From the NCBI GenBank assembly GCA_000564995.1, contig JDFH01000020.1, forward strand, positions 43,820 to 107,819: DNA of 64,000 nucleotides, given 5' to 3'. Within the stretch, counting starts at the first letter, position 1. Each line of letters begins with the position of its first letter. Of this stretch, positions 35,681 through 44,420 are shown one piece after another. The notes below the pieces were generated by a model that was not told the origin of the DNA, did not search any database, and worked only from the letters and a program-made list of their open reading frames with translations. Position numbers and translations under genes: made by a program. This DNA comes from Atopobium sp. ICM42b (GTDB lineage: Bacteria; Actinomycetota; Coriobacteriia; Coriobacteriales; Atopobiaceae).

Positions 35681-36538
35681 CTAGTTCTCCATCATAAAAC
35701 GGGGAGTCTCCCCTGCTTTTGTTGCGCGTACCAGCTCAAGCAAGGCATGCGCAACGCCGTCATCTGCAGATGCACCTACGTGGTGCCTTGCTACCTGCTT
35801 GACCTCTGGAATTGCGTTTGCCACCGCCACCGAGTGCGGAACTTTACTTAAAATCTCAACGTCATTCTCGCCATCTCCAAAAACGAGCACCTCTTCTGGA
35901 GAAATGCCTGTTCTTTCCAGGAGTGTCTCAAAACCAGTCAGCTTGGACACACCCTTGGGAAGCACGTCAAACCACTGAGGGACAACCGACATGGTGTACA
36001 CGTCTGGACAAGCTGCGGCCACCTTTTGGCGACAGCGCTCCATGTCCTCCTCCGTGCCTGGGCACGCAATTGTTGCGGCGACAAAATCGACGTCGTCCGG
36101 GACTTGATCAACAATGCCCGAGACAAACACCAGTTTGCGCTCGTAATCGGCGAGAATGTCTTTGTCCAGCGGGCCGACAACATATGCCGGGTTAAAGAGG
36201 TTGGTCTTCTCTGGATAGCAGACCAAGAACATGTTCTTCTCGTCAGCAAGAGCATCTGCGACACCCTGCAATGTTTTATGGTCAAAGATGGAGAGCGAGA
36301 TAGTCTTGCCTTTGTACAGCACGCGCTTGCCTGTAGACATGACGCCGGTTTGCATGCACGCCTCATCGAGGCTGAAGAGGCGCATCAACTCAACGTAATC
36401 TCGGCCGGTACAGGGGCCAAAGGCGATATCTGTTTCTTCAAGGAGCGTATGGATTGCCTTGCGTGTAAAGTCCGACACGCGTCTGTTCCCAAAGGGTACC
36501 AGCGTATTGTCCATATCAGATAAAACAAGCTTAATCAC
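35681..36538 (-). CDS. Cof-type HAD phosphatase, paralogue
   Basis: 285 residues, start GTG 36538 preceded by GGGGGA. LSDMDNTLVPF has the nucleophile and acid Asp pair but Asn-Thr-Leu in place of the more usual Gly-Thr-Leu; TGRDYVEL is motif II; FGDGENDVEIL is motif IV. A C2-type cap lies between. It shares the overall plan of the next gene but is clearly diverged. The pair is followed by no other gene on this strand for about 150 bp. Confidence 0.85.
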   Translation of the reverse strand: MIKLVLSDMDNTLVPFGNRRVSDFTRKAIHTLLEETDIAFGPCTGRDYVELMRLFSLDEACMQTGVMSTGKRVLYKGKTISLSIFDHKTLQGVADALADEKNMFLVCYPEKTNLFNPAYVVGPLDKDILADYERKLVFVSGIVDQVPDDVDFVAATIACPGTEEDMERCRQKVAAACPDVYTMSVVPQWFDVLPKGVSKLTGFETLLERTGISPEEVLVFGDGENDVEILSKVPHSVAVANAIPEVKQVARHHVGASADDGVAHALLELVRATKAGETPRFMMEN

Positions 36539-36659
36539 AAACGTCCCCCGTTACTGCATGCTGCGCAGACTAGTGTGGACGTATCGTACGCCGAAGCTTT
36601 ACGTTGACGCAAGCGACGCGCCTCAGAGCTGATACAGTCCAAGCTGCATCTTTGTACTT

Positions 36660-37202
36660 CTATCTAGTTGAACTGTGCGCCAAAACGTCAAAACGATCAA
36701 TCTTGAGCAACACTTGGTCTAGTCCAATCATACCCGAGAGACGCACCTTTGACGCATTCGAAGTCAAAATTAGAAGATCTCTAAACCCGGAGCCCCGACG
36801 GCCGCCAACCCACTCCATACGCTTAATGTCCTGGTAGTTGATGGAAATTTCAGAGCCTACAAAGGGCACTACAACCATTTCATCATCAAAAAGCGAGACC
36901 TTATAACGGCTCAAGATATACCACGCCATAAACATAACAACCGAGAAGGACGCAAAAAACGCCATAACAATGTCTGGGTTTGGCGTAAACACGTTAACGT
37001 AGCAAAGCCAGCCGAGAATAACTGCGATTGCACTGACAAATGCCATATCAATAATGAGCGAACGTGTAAGCGCGGCGGGAGTTACGTAGGTATCGTGGTG
37101 GCTGTGGCGACGCTCGGAAATTCCAACGTTTCCCGAGTGCTCTAAAAACGCAGCTATGACGGGTGCCGCAACGACAACAATTCCAAAAAACACTGCGAGC
37201 AT
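36660..37202 (-). CDS. Membrane protein with C-terminal PH-like domain, unknown
   Basis: 180 residues. ATG 37202 is chosen because GGGAGG lies five bases upstream; ATG 37247 has only a distant GGAG. Three hydrophobic segments (about 1-22, 52-75 and 85-105) are followed by a ~75-residue beta-rich domain (RYKVSLFDDEMVVV, EISINYQDIKRMEWV) with the spacing of bacterial PH-like domains. Not assigned to a known family. The same plan, membrane segments then a PH-like domain, recurs at 41551-42174. Confidence 0.6.
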   Translation of the reverse strand: MLAVFFGIVVVAAPVIAAFLEHSGNVGISERRHSHHDTYVTPAALTRSLIIDMAFVSAIAVILGWLCYVNVFTPNPDIVMAFFASFSVVMFMAWYILSRYKVSLFDDEMVVVPFVGSEISINYQDIKRMEWVGGRRGSGFRDLLILTSNASKVRLSGMIGLDQVLLKIDRFDVLAHSSTR

Positions 37203-37283
37203 TGCGACCTCCCTTACTCCGTGAAAAAAAGAACAATAACCCTTCATAATTATGCTACGCTCCCGCACACCATTTATTGACAA

Positions 37284-37469
37284 GGGTGAACGGGAGCGTA
37301 GACGGTAGAAATCTAGCTATGAATGGCAAAGCAGCACGTCAAACGGTCGCGCGCGATGCAACGGCGCAGGTCGCGGGCAGTTCGAGCGCGGCACTAGCCG
37401 CGGCGGCGCGGCTCGCGTGCGATGCGAGCGCGACAGCGCTAGCTGCGTGCGGCGCAGTCAGCGCAGGTG
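37284..37469. other. GC-rich repetitive intergenic patch
   Basis: A strongly GC-rich stretch behind pepT with many GCGCG/GCGGC words and short imperfect repeats (GCGCAGGT, GCGAGCGCG). No gene, terminator U-tract or RNA was recognised. Confidence 0.5.
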
Positions 37470-38732
37470 TTAGCCGCGGGCAGCAAACTTGGCGACGAGC
37501 TTCTCCAGAAGGTCCACGGTGACCTCAAGGCTTGGCACGGGGACAAACTCACGTACGGAGTGGGCGTTATATCCGCCGGTAGCAATGTTGGGGCATGGCA
37601 ATCCGCGGAAGGTAAGCTGAGCGCCATCGGTACCGCCACGAGCGGCAACTGGCTTAGGCTCAATACCAACCTCACGATTTGCCTCAAGCGCATAATCAAT
37701 CAGGAACTCGTAGCCGTCGAACTTCTCGGCCATATTGCGATACTCCTGGTGAATCTCAACGCGGACGGTATTCTCGCCATAGCGCTTGTTCAAGAACGCG
37801 GCGATATCCTGCAGGACCTGCTGGCGATTGGCAAAGATCTGGGCGTCGTGGTCGCGGACGATGTAGCTAAGCTTGACCTCGGACGCGGAACCCTCGATGG
37901 CGATTGGGTGGTAGAAGCCCTCGTAGCCCTCGGTGTGCTCAGGGCGCTCGAAGGCGGGGACCATCTGCTGGAACTCGGAAGCCACGGTAATTGCGTTGAT
38001 CATGACGTCCTTGGCGCTGCCGGGGTGAACCATGACGCCCTTGAAGTAGACGTCGGCATGGGCGGCGTTGAAGCACTCGTAGTTGAACTCGCCGAGAGCC
38101 TCGCCGTCGACGGTGTAGCCGTACGCTGCGCCGAGTTTGTCCAGGTCAAGCAGGCTTGCTCCGTGACCGATCTCCTCGTCGGGAACAAACGCAATCTTGA
38201 GCGTAGGATGCGCGAGCTCGGGGTTGTCGCCCAGGCGCTTGAGCAGCGCGCAGATCTCAGCCACACCGGCCTTATCGTCAGCGGAAAGCAGCGTGGAGCC
38301 GTCGGAGCAAATGATGTCCATGCCCACAAAATCCTTGAGGTCAGGGACCTGCTCCTGGGTGGTTGCGATGGTCTTGCCGTTAACGACGCCGGCCACCAGG
38401 TCACCGCCCTCGTAGTGGACGACGTGCGGCTTGATGCCCGAGGCAGGCGCGTCGATGACGGAGTCCAGGTGCGAGCAGAGCATCAGCGCTGGAGCCGACT
38501 CGGCGCCCTTGGATGCGGCGAAGGTGCCGGTGACGTAGGCGTGCTCGTCGACGGTGACGTCGGTGCAGCCCAGCGCCTTGAGCTCCTCGCCCAGGTAGCG
38601 AGCCATCTCGTGCTGAGCGGGCGTGGAAGGGGTGACGGTGTCGTTGTCGGGGTTGGACTGGGAGTCAACCTGTACGTAGCGCATGAAGCGCTCGGCGACA
38701 TCGGGGAGCTGGTTAGTAGCGGTTTCAGACAT
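37470..38732 (-). CDS. pepT: Peptidase T (tripeptide aminopeptidase)
   Basis: 420 residues from ATG 38732, preceded by GAGG; an in-frame extension to 38924 is proline-rich repeat sequence and was excluded. MLCSHLDSV carries the first zinc His and Asp, the LSADDKAG stretch the bridging Asp, and FVPDEEIGHGA the catalytic Glu pair of the M20 family. GGTDGAQLTF and GGYNAHSVREF near the C-terminus are PepT hallmarks. It removes the N-terminal residue from tripeptides in the cytoplasm. Divergent from the GH32 gene with 214 bp between. Confidence 0.95.
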   Translation of the reverse strand: MSETATNQLPDVAERFMRYVQVDSQSNPDNDTVTPSTPAQHEMARYLGEELKALGCTDVTVDEHAYVTGTFAASKGAESAPALMLCSHLDSVIDAPASGIKPHVVHYEGGDLVAGVVNGKTIATTQEQVPDLKDFVGMDIICSDGSTLLSADDKAGVAEICALLKRLGDNPELAHPTLKIAFVPDEEIGHGASLLDLDKLGAAYGYTVDGEALGEFNYECFNAAHADVYFKGVMVHPGSAKDVMINAITVASEFQQMVPAFERPEHTEGYEGFYHPIAIEGSASEVKLSYIVRDHDAQIFANRQQVLQDIAAFLNKRYGENTVRVEIHQEYRNMAEKFDGYEFLIDYALEANREVGIEPKPVAARGGTDGAQLTFRGLPCPNIATGGYNAHSVREFVPVPSLEVTVDLLEKLVAKFAARG

Positions 38733-38946
38733 AGGTATCCTCTCTGGTTCAGGCAAGACCGGCGGGGCGGGTGGTGCAGGTCGCGGCGCGGGTGCGGGTG
38801 CAATCGGCGCAGGCGTTGCGGGTGCAATCGGCCTTGAATGTTGTATGCATTTACTGTACCGCAACTCAAAAAGAATTAAACCTACCTGCACGAACTTTGC
38901 GCGCACATGCCATAATAATTGCAAGAAACGCGAAAGACGGAGCGCT

Positions 38947-40605
38947 ATGACAAACGACTTTTGGACGCCACAATTTCACCTCTTCCCACCTCAGGGTTGG
39001 ATGAATGATCCCAACGGACTTTGTCAGTTTAAGTCTGTCTACCACGCGTTTTACCAGTACACTCCCGAGTGGCCTGCCAACGAGCTCCGCTTTTGGGGAC
39101 ATGCTGTGAGTAAGGATTTGCTCTCTTGGGAGACTCTACCTATTGCGATTTCTCCAGACGCAGCTTTCGATAAGGACGGCGTGTTTTCGGGTTCGGCCTG
39201 GATTGAGACGTGCAACGTGTCGGCCGGCGACTGCGGTCACGGCGGCGTTGTGGCAGCCGGCGACGGCAACGACGACGCCCGCGGCAGTGCAGCGGCCCGC
39301 GAGGTCATGCGGCTCTTCTACACCGGAAACGTTATGGACGAAACGCACCCAGAAGCCGACGGCATTGACGTCGGTCGAGAGGCCTATGAGGTTATGGTGA
39401 CCTCTGAAGATGGACTGAGTTTCTCGCCAAAGCGCGTTGTTTTGAAGCCGGCCGACTACCCCGATACCTGCACAAACCACGTGCGCGACCCGAAGGTTTG
39501 GGAGCAAGACGGGGCTCTCCGCATGCTGTTAGGCACTCGCGAGAGGGACACTGCGGCTGGTAACGCAAAAACCGCAGATGAACGCTGTGATTCGGGAGCG
39601 GTGTTGATTTACGACTCCAATGATTGCGGCGAGTCGTGGACGCTCCACTCGGTTATACGCGGGGCTAACGACCTGGGTCATCGTGAGGCGTTTGGCTACA
39701 TGTGGGAATGCCCTTTTTTGGTGCAGCTAGATGACCAGGAGTTTCTATCTGTGTGTCCGCAAGGGCTAAGTGAAGGCGCTAGTACGGAGCCAAGCGCTGG
39801 TACGGAGTCAAACGCCGATGCGGAACCAAGTGCTGGTACGGAACCAAGCGCCGATGCGTCCAAGGGATCGCGCTTGAGCGATTCCGCTAACTTGCAAGAG
39901 AATACTTCAAGCGAGCCTCTCGACAAGTGGCAAAACATCTGGCAGTCGGGCTATTTTCCGCTTCCAGAGGGCCAAAAGCTTATCAATGTTGAAACTGTTT
40001 CCACCGATAGCTTTGTGCTCTGGGATCATGGTTTTGACTTCTACGCACCTCAAACGTTCGTCGATGATTCTGGCCGAACCATTTTGATTGGATGGATGGG
40101 CATCATCGATCCGACTTACCATAGTTATCCTGAAGGCATTGAATTCTGCCACAACCTTACTCTGCCTCGAGAACTTTCGTTGTCTGGTGATGGTGTTATC
40201 CTGCAACATCCAGTTAAAGAGCTTGATGCTAAGCGACGAGAATGTGTGGAATTTGTCGCCGACGCTGTCGTCAAAATAGATCAACTATCTGCAGATATTG
40301 AGATTACGGACATATCCGGAGACGGAACTCTTACTCTCAACGACGCGCTTGTGCTTTCTTACTCCAAGGGCACTTTTACCCTGAAATTCATTGACGAGGA
40401 CACCGCTGCAGGCAGAACTCAACGCTCTATTAGGCTAAAGGAGCTTTTTGACCTGCGAGTTATTGTTGATGGGTCTACCGTGGAGATTTATCTGAATGAT
40501 GGACGTGCGGTTTTCTCGACACGCTGGTTCCCTGCATCTGAGCGACTAACCTTGAGCAGCACTTTTGTTGCTGCCAACTCACGGACATACAGCCTAATCG
40601 CGTAG
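38947..40605 (+). CDS. GH32 sucrose-6-phosphate hydrolase / invertase
   Basis: 552 residues. ATG 38947 is preceded by GGAG. WMNDPNG near the N-terminus holds the nucleophile Asp21; VRDPKVW near 180 is the transition-state stabiliser motif and WECP with Glu254 the acid/base. A C-terminal beta-sandwich domain ends the protein. It cleaves beta-fructosides, most likely sucrose-6-phosphate. Two regions depart from the family: a Gly/Asp/Ala-rich insert near 100-118, and a Ser/Thr/Glu/Ala repeat insert (about 274-315, based on TEPSAGTE) directly after the ECP region, both encoded by GC-rich repetitive DNA. No sucrose PTS gene is adjacent. Confidence 0.9.
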   Translation: MTNDFWTPQFHLFPPQGWMNDPNGLCQFKSVYHAFYQYTPEWPANELRFWGHAVSKDLLSWETLPIAISPDAAFDKDGVFSGSAWIETCNVSAGDCGHGGVVAAGDGNDDARGSAAAREVMRLFYTGNVMDETHPEADGIDVGREAYEVMVTSEDGLSFSPKRVVLKPADYPDTCTNHVRDPKVWEQDGALRMLLGTRERDTAAGNAKTADERCDSGAVLIYDSNDCGESWTLHSVIRGANDLGHREAFGYMWECPFLVQLDDQEFLSVCPQGLSEGASTEPSAGTESNADAEPSAGTEPSADASKGSRLSDSANLQENTSSEPLDKWQNIWQSGYFPLPEGQKLINVETVSTDSFVLWDHGFDFYAPQTFVDDSGRTILIGWMGIIDPTYHSYPEGIEFCHNLTLPRELSLSGDGVILQHPVKELDAKRRECVEFVADAVVKIDQLSADIEITDISGDGTLTLNDALVLSYSKGTFTLKFIDEDTAAGRTQRSIRLKELFDLRVIVDGSTVEIYLNDGRAVFSTRWFPASERLTLSSTFVAANSRTYSLIA

Positions 40606-40676
40606 TTCAGTGTACTTGCTTGGCATAGTCTGGCACCGACACCAAAGGAATACTGTTTGTAGGCACGGATTGAGGC

Positions 40677-40989
40677 CATTATGCACGAAATTGCATTTTT
40701 CATGCGTTTTATACGCAAAATTTTCACATGACTCGGAAAATTCCCGTTTTTAGAACCTCAGGCGGTAAAAAATGCGTTTAGTTGGGGATGAAGAAATTTA
40801 GTTCAACTTTTTATACTGATGTTTACCCAGGATAAGCGAAAAAGTTTTAACTATTTCTTTTACTAATAACGCCAAAACTGCTCATTTTTAAAATGAATAC
40901 ACCAACTAAACGCATTTTTTACCTTTTTGGGACCAAATTCGCCAAAAATGAGCCCCAAACCAAAGTTTGGGGCTCATTAACGTGCAAAT
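40677..40989. repeat. 313-bp intergenic element, copy A
   Basis: Collinear with 45595-45907 and of equal length. Perfect 22-bp inverted arms lie at 40764-40785 and 40902-40923 (left arm ends GCGTTTAGTTGG), 116 bp apart. The right part contains a 14-bp-stem terminator serving the galactitol-type PTS operon. Identity extends beyond the arms on both sides, so it is not a simple MITE. Confidence 0.85.
40947..40978 (-). terminator. Terminator of the galactitol-type PTS operon
   Basis: 14-bp perfect stem AATGAGCCCCAAAC / GTTTGGGGCTCATT, loop CAAA; on the minus strand the stem is followed by TTTTTGG. It lies about 100 bp after the EIIA stop and inside the 313-bp repeat. Confidence 0.85.
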
Positions 40990-41074
40990 CTCAATGGTCG
41001 TTGCAAGCAAGCGAACCTTCATGGCCGCTCGCGCATGGTCGTTCACGCTGGTCGCGCGCTCACGGTAGTTCGCG

Positions 41075-41548
41075 CTACTCGGAGAGGTACTTGGAGAACG
41101 CAGCGACCATGCCATCTGCGGTGGTCTGGCCAAAGACGTCGGCAGACTTTGCCTCGTCCATGAAGATTCCCATCAGGCTCTGGAGCATCTCTACCTGGCC
41201 GCCGTCACGCATAATACCCAGGTTAACGACGAGTTTTGCTGGAACAGTGTCGCCGTCGCCGCCCATTGGCTCAAAGTTGATTGGGCTGGAAGGCTTCACG
41301 ATTGCGATGTAAGGCTTTTCAAGATTGACAGGGTCGGTGTGTGGAATTGCAATCTCACCTGCAGGAAAAGCGAGTCCGGTTGGATAGTTCTTCTCGCGAG
41401 TTGAAATTGCGTCTTTCCAGGTGTTCTTGATGTAGCCGAGGTTGCTCAGGCGGGTCTCGAGCTGGTCAAACAGCTCAAAGGCGTCCTTAGCCTCAATGTC
41501 AAAGAAAACAAGCTCGGGCTTTAGGAGCTCAGCGTCGGTTGTAGCCAT
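41075..41548 (-). CDS. PTS EIIA, fructose/galactitol type
   Basis: 157 residues. The phosphorylated histidine is His70 in PAGEIAIPHTDP, characteristic of EIIA of the fructose-mannitol/galactitol class. LGYIKNTWKDAISTREKNYP is the usual helix-loop preceding it. It takes phosphate from HPr and passes it to EIIB (43792-44073). Last gene of the operon, starting 2 bp after the membrane-protein gene. Confidence 0.9.
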   Translation of the reverse strand: MATTDAELLKPELVFFDIEAKDAFELFDQLETRLSNLGYIKNTWKDAISTREKNYPTGLAFPAGEIAIPHTDPVNLEKPYIAIVKPSSPINFEPMGGDGDTVPAKLVVNLGIMRDGGQVEMLQSLMGIFMDEAKSADVFGQTTADGMVAAFSKYLSE

Positions 41549-41550
41549 TG

Positions 41551-42174
41551 CTACTCCCCTTTCTGTTGCTGGCGGCGCGCTCGCACGCGCAGTCCGTTGG
41601 GATCTAGTTTTGCCTCGAGGTCGAGCAGCAGCTTGTAGACCTCTCGGGCGTCGTTGCCCTGCGCATCGGTCATATCGCCGCAGGTCAGGTAGAAGCGACC
41701 TTGCAGCGGCGTGACCTTGTTGATGCGCACGTACGAGCGCAGTCCTTGCGGGGCCTCTCGCACGCGAATCTGTGTGATCTGGGACAACTTGTAGGTTGAT
41801 TTGTGTTTACCCGTTACAAATGTGATTGAGTCTGGGGCGAGAATAACCTGCTCAGGATAGGCATGCGCGAGAAACGCGTTGAGAATCGAGTACAGGCAAA
41901 CCACAACCAGAAAGAGCATTAACCAGCGGATAAACCCGAGCGCAAACAGCACGACTGCTGCAATGAACACGACTATCGAGACGTAGTTGGGCAGCAGCAC
42001 GTCGATGACGTAGCGGCGACGGTCGTACGTGTACGTGACCGGCTTGGCCGCGGCAGCAGCGCTAGTCACGGCGTCGGCGTCGGCGCTGGTCGCGGCGTCA
42101 GCACTGGTCACGACGTCGGCGCGGTCGTCGGCGGACAGGCACTTGCTGGTTGATGAGGACTTTGGAGTGGACAT
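41551..42174 (-). CDS. Membrane protein with PH-like domain inside PTS operon
   Basis: 207 residues from ATG 42174 (AAGGCGAG upstream; ATG 42261 has none). The first ~45 residues are Ala/Ser/Asp/Thr low complexity encoded by GCGTCGGC-type repeats. Two hydrophobic segments follow (about 62-80 and 83-102). The C-terminal ~100 residues (EQVILAPDSITFVTGKHKST, YKLSQITQIRVRE) are beta-rich with a terminal helix, resembling a bacterial PH-like or YcxB-like domain. No PTS role is known for such proteins. Position between EIIC and EIIA with tight spacing indicates co-expression. Confidence 0.65.
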   Translation of the reverse strand: MSTPKSSSTSKCLSADDRADVVTSADAATSADADAVTSAAAAAKPVTYTYDRRRYVIDVLLPNYVSIVVFIAAVVLFALGFIRWLMLFLVVVCLYSILNAFLAHAYPEQVILAPDSITFVTGKHKSTYKLSQITQIRVREAPQGLRSYVRINKVTPLQGRFYLTCGDMTDAQGNDAREVYKLLLDLEAKLDPNGLRVRARRQQQKGE

Positions 42175-42282
42175 GGTTTCTCGCCTTTGGAATCGAGCGG
42201 TAAACAGAGAGGCTCGCCAAGCGGAACCTGGACGAGCCTCCTTGCGATTTTCTGTAGGCAACGAGGCCTGCTCGGGACGGGA

Positions 42283-43707
42283 CTAAGCCTCCTGAGCCTC
42301 GTGCATTGCAGCAGCCTCCTTGAGGATGCGGCTACGGTTCCACACAGCAAGTGCGCAAGCGATTGCGCCGGTTACTACAACGCCAACGATTGGGTTGATG
42401 CTGGAGAACAGGACAAACAGGCCGGACAGTGGGCTGCCGCCGTCGGAAAGGACGGTGATCAGGGAAGAACCAGCAACGCCGGTGCTACCAACTGCAGCTG
42501 CGATGTCGAAGCCAGCCTGAGTTGCAGACTGTGTGATGAGTGGAGCAAGAGCGGTGGAGATTAGCAGGCCGATGATGACGGAAACAATGCCGATAATCAG
42601 GCCGCGGAAGCCGTTACCCTTGCAGACAGGAACTGCGACTGCGAGCATGTAGGTGCCAGCAGCAAGGTCAACGAATGGCAGAGTCTGGTTGCCAACTGGC
42701 TGAAGCAGAAGTGCAAACAGAACCATCAGAGGAATACAGATAAGAGCCAGGGACAGGGTTACTGGGTGGCCAACTGCAACTGCGGAGTCGAGGCCAATCC
42801 AGATGTTGCCGCGGTTCTTAACGCGCTGCTGGATGAAGTTAGAAGCTGCCTCGGAGATTGGCAGGAGGCCTTCCATCAGGAGAGCTGCCATACGAGGGAT
42901 GAGGATCAGGACGGAGCCAAGGGTGACGCCGATAGTCAGGATCTTGGTAATGGAGCCTGCAATGTCAGCAGCGTCGAAATATGCAACACAGCCGATGATG
43001 AGGCCGATAACGGTGCCGATGAACAGTGGCTCGCCGAAGACGCCAAAGCGCTTCTGCATGGACTCAACGTCAATGTCGATGTCGCGAACGCCAGGGATCT
43101 TATCGATCAGCCAGTTCAGGCCCATAGCAACAGGTGCGTAAGCAAGCGAGAAGCCCTGGGAGATAGAAACGCCTGGCATGTTAAGTGCCTTCTGGACGTC
43201 CTTTGCGGTTGCGTCAGCAAGAACAAGCAGGATGACCTCGTCGATGATTGCTGCAGCAAAGCCAAGCATGATGTTGTTGGTAACGTTTGCAACAAGGGAG
43301 CCGACGAATGCGTAGTGCCAATAGTTCCAGATGTCGACGTTGACCGTCTGGGTGAAGTTAACCAGGACAAGAAGCAGGTTAACGATAAGTGCCAAAGGAA
43401 TGATAACCAAACCAATGGTGGTGCCGAGTGCAATTGCTGCACCTGCTGGCCAACCGACGTCGATGACGTTGAGAGTCAGACCAAAGCGGTGAATCATCTC
43501 CTGAACTGCAGGTCCAATTGCGGTACCAAACAGCTGGTTGATGACGAGGTTAAGGCCGATAAAGCCAACGCCGACCATAAGGCCAGCCTTGAGGCTTTTA
43601 CCAAAGCCTGCTCCCAGAGCGCAACCGATGATGGTCAGGATGATTGGCATCATGACTGCAACACCGAGGCCCTGAAGGAACGAGAAGAATGAAATTACTA
43701 CTTCCAC
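42283..43707 (-). CDS. PTS galactitol-type EIIC permease
   Basis: 474 residues from GTG 43707, which follows AAGAAGG at five bases; an ATG nine codons earlier (43734) lies in the preceding hairpin region. About ten membrane segments. GVGFIGLNLVINQLFG, VDVGWPAGAAIALGT (read here as VIDVGWPAGA), and NYWHYAFVGSLV match the GatC family. It transports and phosphorylates a hexitol or related sugar. Operon order is EIIB, EIIC, PH-like protein, EIIA; no dehydrogenase or aldolase gene is present, so the substrate cannot be named. Confidence 0.88.
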   Translation of the reverse strand: MEVVISFFSFLQGLGVAVMMPIILTIIGCALGAGFGKSLKAGLMVGVGFIGLNLVINQLFGTAIGPAVQEMIHRFGLTLNVIDVGWPAGAAIALGTTIGLVIIPLALIVNLLLVLVNFTQTVNVDIWNYWHYAFVGSLVANVTNNIMLGFAAAIIDEVILLVLADATAKDVQKALNMPGVSISQGFSLAYAPVAMGLNWLIDKIPGVRDIDIDVESMQKRFGVFGEPLFIGTVIGLIIGCVAYFDAADIAGSITKILTIGVTLGSVLILIPRMAALLMEGLLPISEAASNFIQQRVKNRGNIWIGLDSAVAVGHPVTLSLALICIPLMVLFALLLQPVGNQTLPFVDLAAGTYMLAVAVPVCKGNGFRGLIIGIVSVIIGLLISTALAPLITQSATQAGFDIAAAVGSTGVAGSSLITVLSDGGSPLSGLFVLFSSINPIVGVVVTGAIACALAVWNRSRILKEAAAMHEAQEA

Positions 43708-43734
43708 ACTTACCTTCTTTCGAACAAAAAACAA

Positions 43735-43776
43735 ACACCCGCCGCCGTTGGCAAACAGCCGTTGGCGAGCGGGTGT
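43735..43776 (-). terminator. Intercistronic hairpin between EIIB and EIIC genes
   Basis: Inverted ACACCCGC / GCGGGTGT enclosing inner CGCC / GGCG pairs. There is no long U-tract, so partial termination or RNA processing after EIIB is more likely than a full stop. Confidence 0.5.
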
Positions 43777-43791
43777 AAATTACCGAACTAC

Positions 43792-44073
43792 TTACTTGAG
43801 GATGTCAAGAATCTGCTGCTCAGCAGCTGCCTTACCAATGGTAGTAAGGAAAGGAACGCCGCTGACATATGGGCAGGTAATGCTTGCAGGTGCCTCCGTA
43901 GTTGCAATGAGGATATCTGCATCTGCGCACTGGCCAACTGCCTCGCCAATGGAGCATTTAACAATGTTGTAAGTTCCAGCAAGACCGTTGGAATCGAGAA
44001 GATCCTTGACCTTTGCCTCAACAGCAGTAGAGGTTGCGATACCGGAACCACAAGCTACGACTACCTTTTTCAT
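43792..44073 (-). CDS. PTS galactitol-type EIIB
   Basis: 93 residues from ATG 44073 (AAGGAG upstream). KKVVVACGSGIATST carries the phosphorylated Cys8 in the CGSGIATST loop typical of GatB-like EIIB proteins. First gene of the operon; an intercistronic hairpin follows. Divergent from the LacI-type regulator with ~350 bp between. Confidence 0.9.
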   Translation of the reverse strand: MKKVVVACGSGIATSTAVEAKVKDLLDSNGLAGTYNIVKCSIGEAVGQCADADILIATTEAPASITCPYVSGVPFLTTIGKAAAEQQILDILK

Positions 44074-44420
44074 GTCTTCTCCTTCGAGACAGGACGGGGT
44101 TTCTCGTCCTAATATGTGGTTGATGCGCAAGCAGTTTCGCGGGACTGCGTGCGGGGCGCGCGATTGCCGTGCTGGTGGCTGCGTGCGGCTGCCGTGCTGG
44201 CGGCATCAACCGTTGTGCCGATGTTACCTGTTTATTGCCCGGGTTTCTCGGCGTTTACACACTTAACGTTGGTATTGTAAACAAATTAAACAAGATTGTC
44301 CACGTTGTTTTATCTATACAACTTTTATATAGTGGATGTATTAGTTTTATGAAGTACTTGCAGGTAAAACGTTTTTAACGTATTAGTTGAGTTGTTTATT
44401 TGACGTTTGAGGGGGACGCT
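44074..44420. other. Divergent control region of the galactitol-type PTS
   Basis: About 350 bp between EIIB and the lacI-type gene. The half next to EIIB is GC-rich and repetitive (CTGCGTGCGG, GCCGTGCTGG twice); the half next to the regulator is AT-rich with several AACG/CGTT palindromic words, including AAAACGTTTT, and should hold both promoters. Confidence 0.5.
44366..44375. promoter_or_regulatory. Candidate LacI-family operator
   Basis: AAAACGTTTT is a perfect 10-bp palindrome with the central CG typical of LacI/GalR operators, 45 bp upstream of the regulator start. Confidence 0.5.

Noticed and set aside
37467..38837. 456-codon plus-strand frame opposite pepT
   Set aside because: Antisense to a complete PepT with all metal-binding motifs; caused by high-GC codon bias.
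38733..38924. Proline-rich N-terminal extension of PepT
   Set aside because: The proper start at 38732 has a ribosome site; the extension is made of GGTGCAATCGGCG-type repeats in the divergent promoter region.
40893..41000. Small gene MNTPTKRIFYLFG in the 313-bp element
   Set aside because: The same frame appears in copy B and partly in copy C, but it merely translates the conserved inverted arm and terminator; no ribosome site and no length conservation.
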